64,000 nucleotides of DNA, taken from assembly GCF_002192415.1 (NCBI RefSeq), contig NZ_CP021780.1, positions 4,154,001-4,218,000 on the forward strand, given 5' to 3'. A program made the position numbers and the translations under genes. Below, piece after piece: positions 7,859 through 19,500 of this stretch (the first letter of the stretch is position 1; every line of letters starts with the position of its first letter). Source of the DNA: Paenibacillus donghaensis (GTDB lineage: Bacteria; Bacillota; Bacilli; Paenibacillales; Paenibacillaceae). A model generated the notes under the pieces. It did not search any database and was not told the origin of the DNA. It saw only the letters and a list, made by a program, of their open reading frames with translations.

Positions 7859-10800
7859 ATGGCAAACCCATTGGCAATACTCATATCGGCTAAGCTAAAT
7901 TCAGGTCTCGCACTGAAAGACCTTAACGCTTCAATTAGGGCATTAAGCAAGCATCCTTCCCTCCAAAAAATTGATTTAAAACTTAATATAGATAAGTCAT
8001 TTATAAATAACATCCAATCATTGTCAAAGAATCTTAATACTATTACCTCTCAGCTTCAACAACAAAGTACGGCCAATAATGCTGTTAATAATAGCTCAAA
8101 GAACACTACTCAGAGCATCCAAGATCAAACAAAAGCCACAAATGAAGCTATTAAGGCAGAACAAAAGTGGCAAATTGAACGCGAAAAAACCAACAGTAAG
8201 GGCATTCGTACCGTTACATCAGGGAATAACGTTGATAATTCTAAGCAAACTGTTACCTATTTACCAGATAATTCTATTAAGAATATTGATAATATCACAA
8301 ATCAACTAAAGGACTATAAAGCACTTGAGGCATTGGATAGAGATCATTACAACGCACTCAAAACGAATCAATCTAGAATTGAAGCTATGGATAAACTTCA
8401 TTATCTAGCACTTCAAAAGAATCGCGACCTAGATTGGAAGAATCTCCAGGCATCAAATAAACAAGCAGAAGCAACAGATAAGGCTCACTATCAAGCAATC
8501 AAAATGAACAATGATATGATTGCCAAGAATCAAAAACAAACTCAGTCATTAATCAATTCCGCTTTCTCTGGTAAACAAAATACAAATAGCGCCTCTAGTG
8601 GCGTTGCTGAAGCCAAGGCTCTCGATATTCTCAATAGACAATACGATAAAGTATTGAGCAATCTTAATGCTGCTAAGAATAGTGGCAAGCAATTAACTGA
8701 TAGTGAATTGACTGGGATTAATCGAAGAATAGAAGCTTTGAATAATTTAGCTTCGAGACAAAAAACAGTTGAAAAAGATCGTGCTACCCTCTCCTCTACT
8801 CAATTACGTACAGAGACCCAGATTAACAATCTGCTTTCGGGTAGGCATAAGGACAAGGTTGATTCAAGCCAATTGACAAGTTTGTTGGCGCAATTAAAAA
8901 GCTTAGACACTCAAACAGCCAATTTCAAGACTAAGTCAAAAGAAATTACCGATCAGATTAATCGTATTGGTGCAGAGGCTAGAAATGCGTCTCCTAATGT
9001 CCAAGGACTAGGAAATATATTAAAAACGACCTTTAGCAGCATGCTTATGTATGCTGGTGTGGGTAGTTTGTTCTATGGTTCTATTAATGCTTTAAAACAG
9101 ATGACGCAAACAATTATTGAAGTCGATTCGCAATTGACACAACTTAAGCGTGTTATGGATGAAGATACTGACTTCGATAGCATGTTGACAAAAAATATAG
9201 GACTAGCTAATGAGTTAGGTAGAAGTATTAAAGAGGTAAACGAAAATGCGATTGGCTTTGCCAGAATGGGTTTTGATGAAAATCAAACTGTTGAGCTTGC
9301 TAAGACTGCAACTCTATTTCAAAACATATCTGATTTAACACCAACCGAGGCTGTTGATACGCTAACGGCATCAATGACCGTATTTGGTGTTGAGGCTGGT
9401 AAAAGTATCGAAGTAGCGAATAAAATTAACGAAGTAGATAACAATTTCGCAGTAAGTTCGCAAGGTCTTGCATTGAGTATAAATAAATCTGCTTCAGCCG
9501 GAAAGACCTTTGGTGTTACTATCGATAAATTAATCGGAGACACAACAGCCATTACAACAGCAACTAGAGAATCAGGAGCAGTGGTCGGTAAACTTGTTGC
9601 CGCTTAATCAAGTGATTGATTAATGAAAACTTTGCTATATCGGTGGAAGCGTTGGGGAACGTAATACCGAGGGAAGATATATTGTTATTAATATACGTTT
9701 TATAGATTGGACACTACTTAGATAGGAGATTAAATTGAAAATCACAGAACAAAAAATATTGGTTAATTGGCATGGTAATACTAAACAACACTATGAAGAA
9801 CTTGGGTATAAATTCACTAAATATGGGGATGTATTTGAGGCAAGTTTTATTGAGGTTCCCAAAAGTTCTAAGATCAAAGCAGATGTTAAATGTGATGTTT
9901 GTAGAAAAATTTATAAACTTCAAATTCATCAAATTAATAGAGCAGAGAATCATATATGCTCTCAAGAATGTAAATATTTATTTGGTAAAACACTACTACA
10001 TAGGTGCGGAATTTGTGATAAATCGTTTTACAGAAATAAAACTCAATGTGATAAAAGCGAAAGTGGTCTCTATTTCTGTTCAAATAAATGCGTTGGAGAA
10101 TATAACAAAAGACAGAGGACACAGAACATCACTAAAAATTGTCTAATATGTAATAGTGAATTCAAAGTAAAAGCTAGTACATATGATAATCAGATCACTT
10201 GTTCAAGAAAATGTCAAGGTTTATGGCAGTCAAGAGAACGGATAGGTGAAAAATCAAGCAATTTTAGAGGCGGAAAAATCGAAAAGGAATGTTTTGAATG
10301 CAAAGATAAGTATTTCACTACCCGTCATGCATCGAAAACTAGCAAATTTTGTTCTCAGTTCTGCAAACAAAGATATTGGGCTAAAAACATTATAGTGAAA
10401 GAATCATTTAAAATTGCCAAATATAAAGGAAATGAAAAATACAGAATGACAAAAGGTGAAACTCTTCCTGAAAAAATGGTTAAAGAGTGGCTATTAAAAA
10501 ACAATATTCCTTTTCTTCAGGAGCAGGGATTTTTCCATAAATACTACGCTGATTTCTATCTACCAAATACCAATATTATTGTTGAAGTTTTTGGAGACTA
10601 TTGGCATACTAATCCAGATATATACGGAGATAATTTAATACAACCAAATGAGCATCAAATTGCTCAAGTAGAAAAAGATAGGATAAGAATTGAGACATTT
10701 AATAAATATGGATTCAAGGTCATAGTTCTTTGGGAACATGAAATTTATGAAAATATTGAGAGTCTATTAAAAAGCAAAATAATAACAATATATCCCCGTA

Positions 10801-13800
10801 ACGACTACACGCAGAGCATCTAGTATTTCTAGATGAAGATATAGTCTGATCTTGTGCCATAACCCAGATACAAAAAAGCACAGAGAGGCGGTCAAGTGTA
10901 AAGACACTTTAAAGGAGTACCGCCTCCGCTATACTTCTATTTGTAAGTATAGTCAGTAGGATCTGTCAATAAAGATCTGAAAGTAACAGGATGAACGCAC
11001 TGAAAACAATCTATTCTCGCTTAACAACAATGAGTAAATCAGAATCAACCCTCGCAGCCGTTGGTATTAAAATGAGAGAACTGAATGGAGAAGTTAAAGA
11101 TGCTCCGGTTATTCTCGATGAATTGGCCTCTAAGTGGGGAAGTCTATCTAAGGAACAACAACAAAATACTGCTGTAAATTTGGCTGGCCGATTTCAGCTC
11201 TCCAGGTTCCTCGCGCTCATGCAGAATTACCAGATATCGGTAAATGCGACAGAAACAGCTTTACATTCACAAGGGTCTGCCGTATCTGAAAACGAAAAAT
11301 ATATGCAATCACTTGAAGCCAGAATTCAAAAGATGAAAACAGCTTGGGATACACTTGCACTGGCTATGGGAAATGCAATTATTTCGGACTCGGTTGTGGT
11401 TATAACATCACTATTAACAAGCTTGGGGAATGTTCTCGCATCCACAGTGGAACACTTTGGTCTCCTCCCTGTCTTATTCGGTGTTTCTTATGCTGGATTA
11501 ATGTTATTAAGCACTGGTTTTAGGATTTTTATAGTTAACATTACAACCACAATTGCCAGTCTTTTTGGTATGACTGCTGCTGCAAGTGGCGCAAGAATGG
11601 GACTAATGGGATTGTCTGCTTCCGCAAAACTTGCCGGAATAAGTTTAAAGAGTATGTTGATTAGTACTGGTGTTGGGGCAGCTCTTGTTGGTCTGGGTTG
11701 GATACTTGAGAAAGTTATAGGACATTTCGCGAAAACATCCGAAGTTGTTGATGAAGCAGGATCAAGTCTTGATCAACTTAAAGAGAAAACAGGAAATCTA
11801 AAAGAGCTTCAAGATTTGTCCAATGAATACAATGAATTAGCAAATAAAACGAATCTAACCACGCAAGAAAAAATTAGACTTGCTGGCGTTGAATCCGATC
11901 TAGCATCAAAACACGGCGTAACAATGAAAACTGTCGAGGATCAGACTGATGCTGTACAGGCCAACACTGCCGCCATAGGCGATAGAATCGACAAATTAAA
12001 AGAAGAAGCAGCGATTGAGCAACAAAGAGCATTGGATGAGTACAAGGCCAATAAGACACAGATAAATTCTGACATTCAAACTCAAGAATCAGCAAGAAAA
12101 ACGGCTCAAGCAAAACTTGATGAATTAATAAAACAGCAGAAGTACATTGAAGACAGTGTTGCAAATAAAACCGTAATTAAAAACGACGCAGGGCAACTAC
12201 CTTACACTCAGAACGCACTCCTTGAAATCGACCCCAATGACGCTAAAAACACAAAAAGAGCCATTGCGGATCTCAGTGAAGATATTGCTCAAGCAATTAT
12301 CGATGCCAGAAAAACTTTAGAAACTGCTGGAACCGAACTTGACAAAGTAGTAAGTAAAAGAGAACAAGCATTTAAGGCCCAATTCTCTGCCTACGCCGAC
12401 ACCATCGAGGCTGGTGGTACTGAGGTTAAAGCGTCTACAAGAGTTCTTGCCGATGGGTTTGCGTCTATCGTTGCTACAGCAAAAACAGACGATCTAGAAG
12501 TATTAAATAAGTTTAAAACTGAATTGTTCAATACATTCCAAAAGACAGATGTAAATTCGATGGATGATGCTGTTGCATCCCTTGAAAAAGTGGCTGGTGC
12601 TGCCGGACTAACAAAAGATCAATACAACATTCTCCAAGTTGCAATTAGTCAACTCAATTTTCAAGGTGTAAATGATGGCGTCGAAGGAGTCGGTGACACC
12701 GCCGAAGATTCAAAAGACGAAATTATTTCTCTGACGGATGCTATGAAGGCACTGGATGACACCATGAATGGAACGTCAGATGAGATGACTGCATTTGTAA
12801 AGTCTATCTCCGATTCATCTGATGAAATTGAACTTTTAACATCTGCTCAGAATGAATTGAAAAAATCTAACAATCTTTCTACTTCTACTATTACCAAAAT
12901 GAATGAAAAATACGGAGACTTTATAAAGGTTACTGGACTTAGTAAAGATAAGGTATTAGAGTTCATTAAGTCTAAGAAGGATGAGAAAATAGCTGTTGTT
13001 AATGCTGAAATAGCTATGACAAAACAGGCTATTGATGGTGCTAAAAAACGGATTGAAGCAATGGAAATTGAAGTTGCTGCAATCAATAAAAAACGAAAAG
13101 CACTAGCTCAAGAAAGAATTGATTCTTTAAACGCCGGAGTTTCAGATGGAACCATTAGCGAATCGTTAGCTGAAAAACAGGTTGCTGCTATTTTGAGAAA
13201 TGGTGATGATACCGTTCTCGATCTGTCTATTGAAAAGTCCGGTCTTGATGCATTGTCTGCAAAACTTAGCATCCTCAACTCTGTAAAAGAAGACTTTGTT
13301 ACTGTAGCAAATAAAACAGAAAAATCAACAAAAGATTCCACCAAAGCCAATAACACAAACTACGACTCAGTATCCAATACCGTAGAAATCCTCACTGATC
13401 TTCAGAAAGAACTCCTCGCTGTTGATGTTGCACAAAAGAAGCTCCAGAACTCTCAGGATAAACTCAAGGATGGCTCTAAGGAACGTCAGGAATCCATCAG
13501 CAAAGAGATATCCTTACTCAAGGAACAGAAGCGACTCTATGAAGAGGGTATTAAAGATCCATCAAAGTTAGTTTCCACTAAAGTTACGACCACGGTTAAA
13601 ACTAAAGCATCTGATTCCGACTCTACCGCCTCCACTAGCGCCATTGCTAATATGGTTGATGCTGCACGTAGCCTCCAAGGTAATTTCACCTACGGGCAAG
13701 TCGGGGGTAAGTTTAAGGGTACTTACGATCAATTTGTCGATGGAGCAGTATCGGATTGCTCTCAGTTTATCCAAGAAATGTTTGATGAATTTCTTGATGT

Positions 13801-16492
13801 AAAAGTACCCCGCACAGCAGCAGAACAAGCCAAACAGGGTGTTGCTGTTTCTAAGGCGGATCTAAAGGCTGGGGATCTGGTATTCTTTAATACTACCGGG
13901 AAGGCAAATTCCCACGTTGGTATGTATACCGGAAACGGCAAGTTTATTCAAATGGGGAACAAGGGGCTTAGTGAGCAAGATTTAAATAGCAAGACATGGA
14001 CACAGAAGTATAAATACGAAGGTGCTAGACGCGTTGCTTCTGATTCATCTTATACCCCTCTCTCCTCTTCCTCCGATGGTAAGTCTACGTCTAAAGTTGG
14101 TGGAAAAACTGTTAAAACTGACAACGCTACGGCAAAGGAAAAAGCTGATGCAAAAACAGAGGCAGAAGACAAACTTGTTGCTCTAGATTCTCAGATCCAC
14201 ACTGCTTATATTAAGAGTCTGGATAACACTAAAACAGGGTTTGAACAGTTAATTGCCGACCAAGAGAGCGCAATTGAAGCATCTAAGAAAAAACAAGATA
14301 CTCTTGATCCCAACTCTGCTGAATGGCGCAATGAGAACAATAAACAAATTAATTCTCAGAGCAAAATCCAATCGATCAAAAGTGATGAGAAGAATCAGCT
14401 CCAATACATGATGGATGCTTTAGGCGTTCAATTTGCTGATTATGACGCTTATTTAAAGAAATTGTCTTCAGATTGGTTGGATGTTCAGGCTGAAAAACTG
14501 TTTAAGGTGTATGCAAACATCACCTCTTCCATTGACTCATCGAAGCAACGCATTTCTGATCTTGGAAATGTAATTGATAGCTCCAAGAATAAGATGTCTC
14601 AGCTTGAAGAAGGATCATCTGACTATAACAAAGAACTGAATATTCAAATTGCCACTACTAAGAAGCAAAAAACTGTTAATGATGAGTTGATTGTAAGTAC
14701 GGAAAAACAACTAACAAATCAGAAGTTGAATGCTAAACAGAAATCCGACTTGAATAAAATACTAGATGAAGCCAAATTAGAAGATTATACTGCGAAGATT
14801 AAGGATTTAAACGCAGAGTTAATCAACTCTAAGTCTTATCCTCTAGAGAATGAATTGTCTGAATTGAATCATCAATTGGATCTCTCAGAAGCAAAGATGA
14901 AGGGTTATGTAGAAGGATCGGAAGAGTATAATCAAGCAATTAAAGATCAGGTTTCTATTCTTAGTGATAAGATTTCGGTTACCAAAAAACTTATCGACTA
15001 TGAGGAAACCCAGTCGAGAAATGAAGAATTAACAGCATCGGCTAGAGAAGAACATAGAAACAAACTTAGAGAATATACTCTGAGTCTTTATGAATACTCG
15101 GATGCGGTTAAATCACTTCGAGAAGATTATGCTGATAAAATAATTGAGAATTATAAAAAGTTACTTCAAGAACAGCAAAAAATCCAGAAAGATGCATATG
15201 AAAAAGAAAAAGAATTAGAAAATGAACGCCACGAAACCAGAATTAATAATCTAGAGTCTGAGTATCAGGCGTTCGAGAATAATATTAATGCTCAGTCTAA
15301 AAGTTTAGATCGAGAAGTTTCTGAAGATGATTATAAGAAACAATTAGCTATACTACAAAAAGAAAAGGCAGAACTTGATGCTAAGTTTAGTAGTAAGCTA
15401 TTAGATGATTCCCTTGAAGCCAAAGCACAGCGCGTCGACATCCAAAAAGAGATTGATGCCAAAGCAGAAGAAATCACAAAACTCCAACGCGATAGAGAAA
15501 TAACTATTCGCAAGGATGGTTTGTCAGATCAACTTGAGGATCGTAAGAATGCTGTTGATAAAGAGAAAAAGCTTGAAGATGATAAGAATAAATCGTTCAT
15601 CAGGAATATTGATAGTCTCATAAAGATTAATGACGATTATTATAATGGCCTACTCAATGACGAACAGTATTTTTATAATATGAAGCAATCCCTAATGAGT
15701 GGCGACACCGTTAGAATACAGAATGAGTTAGGCATTGTTCAGGCTGCTTATACAAATTTTTATCAGGAGTTAGAAAAAAACTCTAAATTATACGCTGATA
15801 AGATTTCTTCTAATCTTAAATATGCGATGAGTGTTGATGAAAAATATGCTCAAAACTATCCCCTAGCAGACAAAAGCAACAATGATACGGGTACTGGATC
15901 AGGCATTGAATCGGGCAATGGGAATACCAACCCTGTAACTGGCGGCAGATCAGAAAAACAGACCGCTTGGGATAGTTATCTCTCTAACAAACAAAAAGCA
16001 GAACAGCTTAAGGCTGATATGCGTACTTTAATAAAAAATTCTGCTGATTATAAAAATAAACAGGCTCAATTTGAATCATTAAATAGCACAAATGTCGGAT
16101 ATCGTACTAAATATGGGTTCCCTGATGGCTCATACGAGGAATTAAAGAATAAGGTGTTTTCTGCAAAAATGGGCGGTATGACCCCCGCTGGTATGCCAGA
16201 TGAAGGTCAATTCCTACTCGCGCATGAAAAAGAGCTTGTATTGGATAAATTCGATACCTCTAAATTATTAAAGATAATTAATATTTCGAGAGATGTTTTC
16301 AGTAGTTTGGGTAACAATATTGCCAATATTCTTCCGCAGGGTATATTCAACAATAACGTCAAAACACCACAAGCAATTGACAATAGTTTAAGCATTCGTA
16401 TTGACAATATTAAGGGAGACAAGGAAGGAGCCAAGATCGTCACCGACAGCATTGAGGAACTGTGGAATAAAAAAACAAAACAAGGATGGTAA
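7859..16492 (+). CDS. Tape measure protein, intron-split, with NlpC/P60 domain
   Basis: Coding parts are 7859-9589 and 10994-16492, joined by removal of a group I intron; the product is about 2,409 residues. ATG 7859 follows AAGGAAGTGG. The first ~370 residues are coiled coil with repeated heptads. The TP901-type tape measure core spans roughly residues 380-700 and is continuous only after splicing (GAVVG joined to NALKTIYSRLTT). Hydrophobic segments follow around residues 720-830 of the joined protein. Near residues 1470-1575 lies an NlpC/P60 cysteine peptidase domain with Cys in VSDCSQF (about residue 1499) and His in SHVGMYTG (about 1551). Long coiled coil fills most of the rest. The protein sets tail length and probably opens peptidoglycan during DNA entry. 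Unspliced mRNA would give a 582-residue truncated product. Confidence 0.9.
9590..10993 (+). ncRNA. Group I intron in tape measure gene
   Basis: Exon 1 ends in CGGT (9586-9589), which pairs with GCCG at 9599-9602 and leaves the expected U-G pair at the splice site (P1). P2 is a small hairpin at 9606-9621. P4 is TCGGT/ACCGA (9640-9644 with 9666-9670) capped by P5 CGTT/AACG (9650-9661). P7 is GACTA (10803-10807) with TAGTC (10842-10846), enclosing P8 CATCTAG/CTAGATG (10817-10835); the segment AAGATATAGTC is the classic group I 3' core. A P9 domain contains GAGGCGGT/ACCGCCTC (10885-10926). The intron ends in G at 10993. Removal of 1,404 bases restores the tape measure frame exactly. Confidence 0.93.
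9735..10823 (+). CDS. Intron-encoded EDxHD (Vsr-like) homing endonuclease
   Basis: 362 residues from TTG 9735, preceded by TAGGAGA. The first 220 residues hold four to five Cys-pair zinc-finger-like units (CDVC, CGIC, CLIC, CFEC and their CSxxC partners) separated by short helices, probably for target recognition. The C-terminal nuclease domain has the Vsr/EDxHD arrangement: Glu in TLPEKMVKEW, Asp in YADFYLPN, Glu-Val then GDYWH, and a closing VIVLWEHEI strand. The reading frame starts after the P4-P5 part of the intron and its stop lies inside P8, so coding and ribozyme core overlap at the 3' end. It should cut intron-less tape measure genes at the conserved core to spread the intron. It appears intact. 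Confidence 0.87.
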   Translation: MKITEQKILVNWHGNTKQHYEELGYKFTKYGDVFEASFIEVPKSSKIKADVKCDVCRKIYKLQIHQINRAENHICSQECKYLFGKTLLHRCGICDKSFYRNKTQCDKSESGLYFCSNKCVGEYNKRQRTQNITKNCLICNSEFKVKASTYDNQITCSRKCQGLWQSRERIGEKSSNFRGGKIEKECFECKDKYFTTRHASKTSKFCSQFCKQRYWAKNIIVKESFKIAKYKGNEKYRMTKGETLPEKMVKEWLLKNNIPFLQEQGFFHKYYADFYLPNTNIIVEVFGDYWHTNPDIYGDNLIQPNEHQIAQVEKDRIRIETFNKYGFKVIVLWEHEIYENIESLLKSKIITIYPRNDYTQSI

Positions 16493-16498
16493 AACATT

Positions 16499-16527
16499 GG
16501 GGCTGGTTATTTAAAACAGCCCTCTTT
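16499..16527 (+). terminator. Terminator after tape measure gene
   Basis: GGGGCTG pairs with CAGCCC around a ten-base loop and is followed by a short T run. It lies just after the tape measure stop. Confidence 0.65.
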
Positions 16528-16543
16528 AATATGGAGGAGTTTT

Positions 16544-19500
16544 ATGCTAGGAGATATAGATTATTTCAAAAAGCCGTATAAGCCCAATTACTTTCTAGCT
16601 AAACCAAATAAAGAAATTATCAGCAAATTGAGTGAGGCATACGGGGACAATTTAAAGACACCAGTAAATGAAACGAATGAGCTTTCATTAAATATCCCCT
16701 ACTACATTGATGATAATCATGCTCTACGTAAAAATAAAAATATTGATTTAGTTAAAGAAAACTATCTTATTAAGATGGTCTTTGGTAAAAGTATTAACTG
16801 GTACATGATAACTGCAATTAATGAAGTTATGACTGATACGTCCGACTACAAACAAATTACAGCACTAAGTTTGGAATTTGAGTTAGCAAAGCGAATTCTT
16901 AAAGGATATAAAGCAGAATCAAAAGGTGCTAGAACCGTACTAAATGAAATCCTAGATAAAACGGTTTGGGAAATTGGTGATGTAGATGTAGACTTTGAAC
17001 TATCTAAAAGAAGTTTTGAATTCTTAGATAATAAAATTCTTGGTGCAATCTATGATGTTGGGAATACCTACAATGCGGTAACTATATTCAATACCGAGAA
17101 TAAAACAGTAAATATGAAAAAGCCCGAAGTATTTGGGTTGGATACTGGGCTAACTTTTTCATATGAAAGTTTTCTTAAGAGTTTTGATAAGAAGTCTGAC
17201 GCTAACGAGGTTGTTACTAGACTTTATCTCAAAGGAAAAGATGGGTTGACTATCAACTCTATCTCCCCTACTGGACAAAGTTATCTGGAAGATTATTCGT
17301 ATTTTATGTATCCATTCAGCAGGGATGTAAACAAAAATGTAATTGAGCATAGTTATCAAATGTCAGATTCTTTATGTCACGCAATTTTAGATTATCAAGA
17401 ACTAGTTGAACAGAATAAGAATCAATTCCAATTATTAAAAACCCAAAGAGATAATTATAGTGTAGTAATCTCAACCAAAGAAAGTGAATTAACAGACAGG
17501 CAGAATGAACTTAAAGCGATACTAACGATTGTAGATAATTATCAACTGGGAAATAACAATTCTCCCACTATGTTTTTTGAATCTATGAATCATAATGGTA
17601 CACCAAGTACTATTGATTTCACATCTCTTCAAACCATGTATAAGTACGGTGTTATGGTGAAAGTTTCAAATGCTCAAAACGTACAAGTCTCATTGAATGG
17701 TAACTTAAAAACGGCTACATCTAACAAGTGGACCCTCTTAGGTAAAATTAAGGACTTAACTACTTCAAGTGTTCTTATAACAGGCAGCGGTTCATCGGTA
17801 ATTGATATCCAACTCACAGCTATTAATGATAATGAGTTTGACGCACCCAATAATGACGACGTGATTATCAATCGCTACTCTCCCAGTAACAAACAAATGC
17901 AGATTGATTCGAAAAAAGCGGAGATCGGAGAACAAAAGAGTTATCTTACTACAATCATGACTCAGATAACACAGTTACAAAGTCTATTATCAAGTGGTAA
18001 AAACTTTACTCCCGATCAATTAATCGAGTTACAATCCTTTGTAAAAGAAGATACATATAGCAACGATAGCTGTATTGATCCTAAAGATTTGCTGACAGAG
18101 GGACAAAAGCATTTTGATGAAGTTAAAGTGCCTCAATTGACCATGAATATTGATATTATTAATTTTTTGTCAGTAATCGAGGAACAGTCAAAGTGGGACA
18201 AACTTGTATTGGGCGACTATATTACTGTTAGATACGAACGAATGGGCGTCAGAGTCAAAGCAAAGATAATTGAAATAAATTATGATTTTGAAGGCGAAAG
18301 CATCTCTTTAACAATTGCCAATGTTAGAAATGATGGCTCTACTGTATCAAAGATGAATGATTATTTGAAGAAGAATGCAAACTATTCAACTACTATAGAT
18401 GCTAATAAAAAAGATTGGTTAAAAGCAGTCGTTGATGTTTCAGATATGAGTTTATTGTTCGACCAGTTTTGGGACAAAGTTACGAATCAGATTAATATGA
18501 GTATTAACAATACAACTACCATTGATAATCGTGGAATAACTGTTGTTGACCCAAATGACCCATTGAGATTTATCAGGATGACATCAGGAGCCATTGGCCT
18601 CACAAAATCAGGTGGACAGCGATGGGAAACTGCGCTCACCGCAGATGGGATAATTGCAGAGACGTTATATGGAAAAATTATCCTTTCACAGCGAGTCATT
18701 GTTGGTGACGCAGCAGGGATATGGCTAATGGAAGGCCCAAGAACTACTATTAAAGATCGTTATGGTCGAATTGCAATGCAACTAGGTTTGTATGAAGAGA
18801 ATCCTGACAAGTTTGGGATGATAATTAATCGTTATAATAGTAATGATATTAACTCTACCCTTATAAACAAGGTCATTGCTGACAGTGATGATGGATTTAA
18901 GATTCAACGGTATAATGGTCATTCATTTGTGGACGTATTCAATGTCGATATTAATGGCTTCCTGTATAGCGAAGATATGACAACAAAACGCCTGAAAATT
19001 TTATCTGATCAAAATGAATTGCTTTTAGATAGCTATACTAAGCAGATGAATATTGGAAAGTTTACTGAAATAATTACCGATGGTAAGTTAACAGGGATTG
19101 AAAAGCTTCAGGTATTAGGTGAAAGAACCAGAATAATATCTGAATACGCTAAGTTGTTTGATCAAGCCAATATCTATAAGATCACAAGCAGAGATGCACT
19201 GATTATGATTGATATCCCCCCTTTTACTCTTGCCTACAATAATCTGATTGCCTACCTCTCTCCTCTTCTCGCTGACAACAACATGACTACAACATCTGAT
19301 ATTGATCGTGATGAGTTCATTTTGAAATTTAAAGTATACTATGATCAAGTTGTTGCTATTGTTCAGGCGATTAATGATTCTATTAAATATAGTAGTTTGC
19401 AATTGGGTTCGCTATATAACAACGTTTTGCTCGATGCCTTGGATGGTATAACTGTTACACGTTCCGATGAAATGTATCGAACAAGGCTCAACGCAACCGA

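Noticed and set aside
9607..10991. Frameshift or pseudogene in the tape measure gene
   Set aside because: The interruption has a complete group I intron core and its removal restores the frame exactly, so the gene is not broken.
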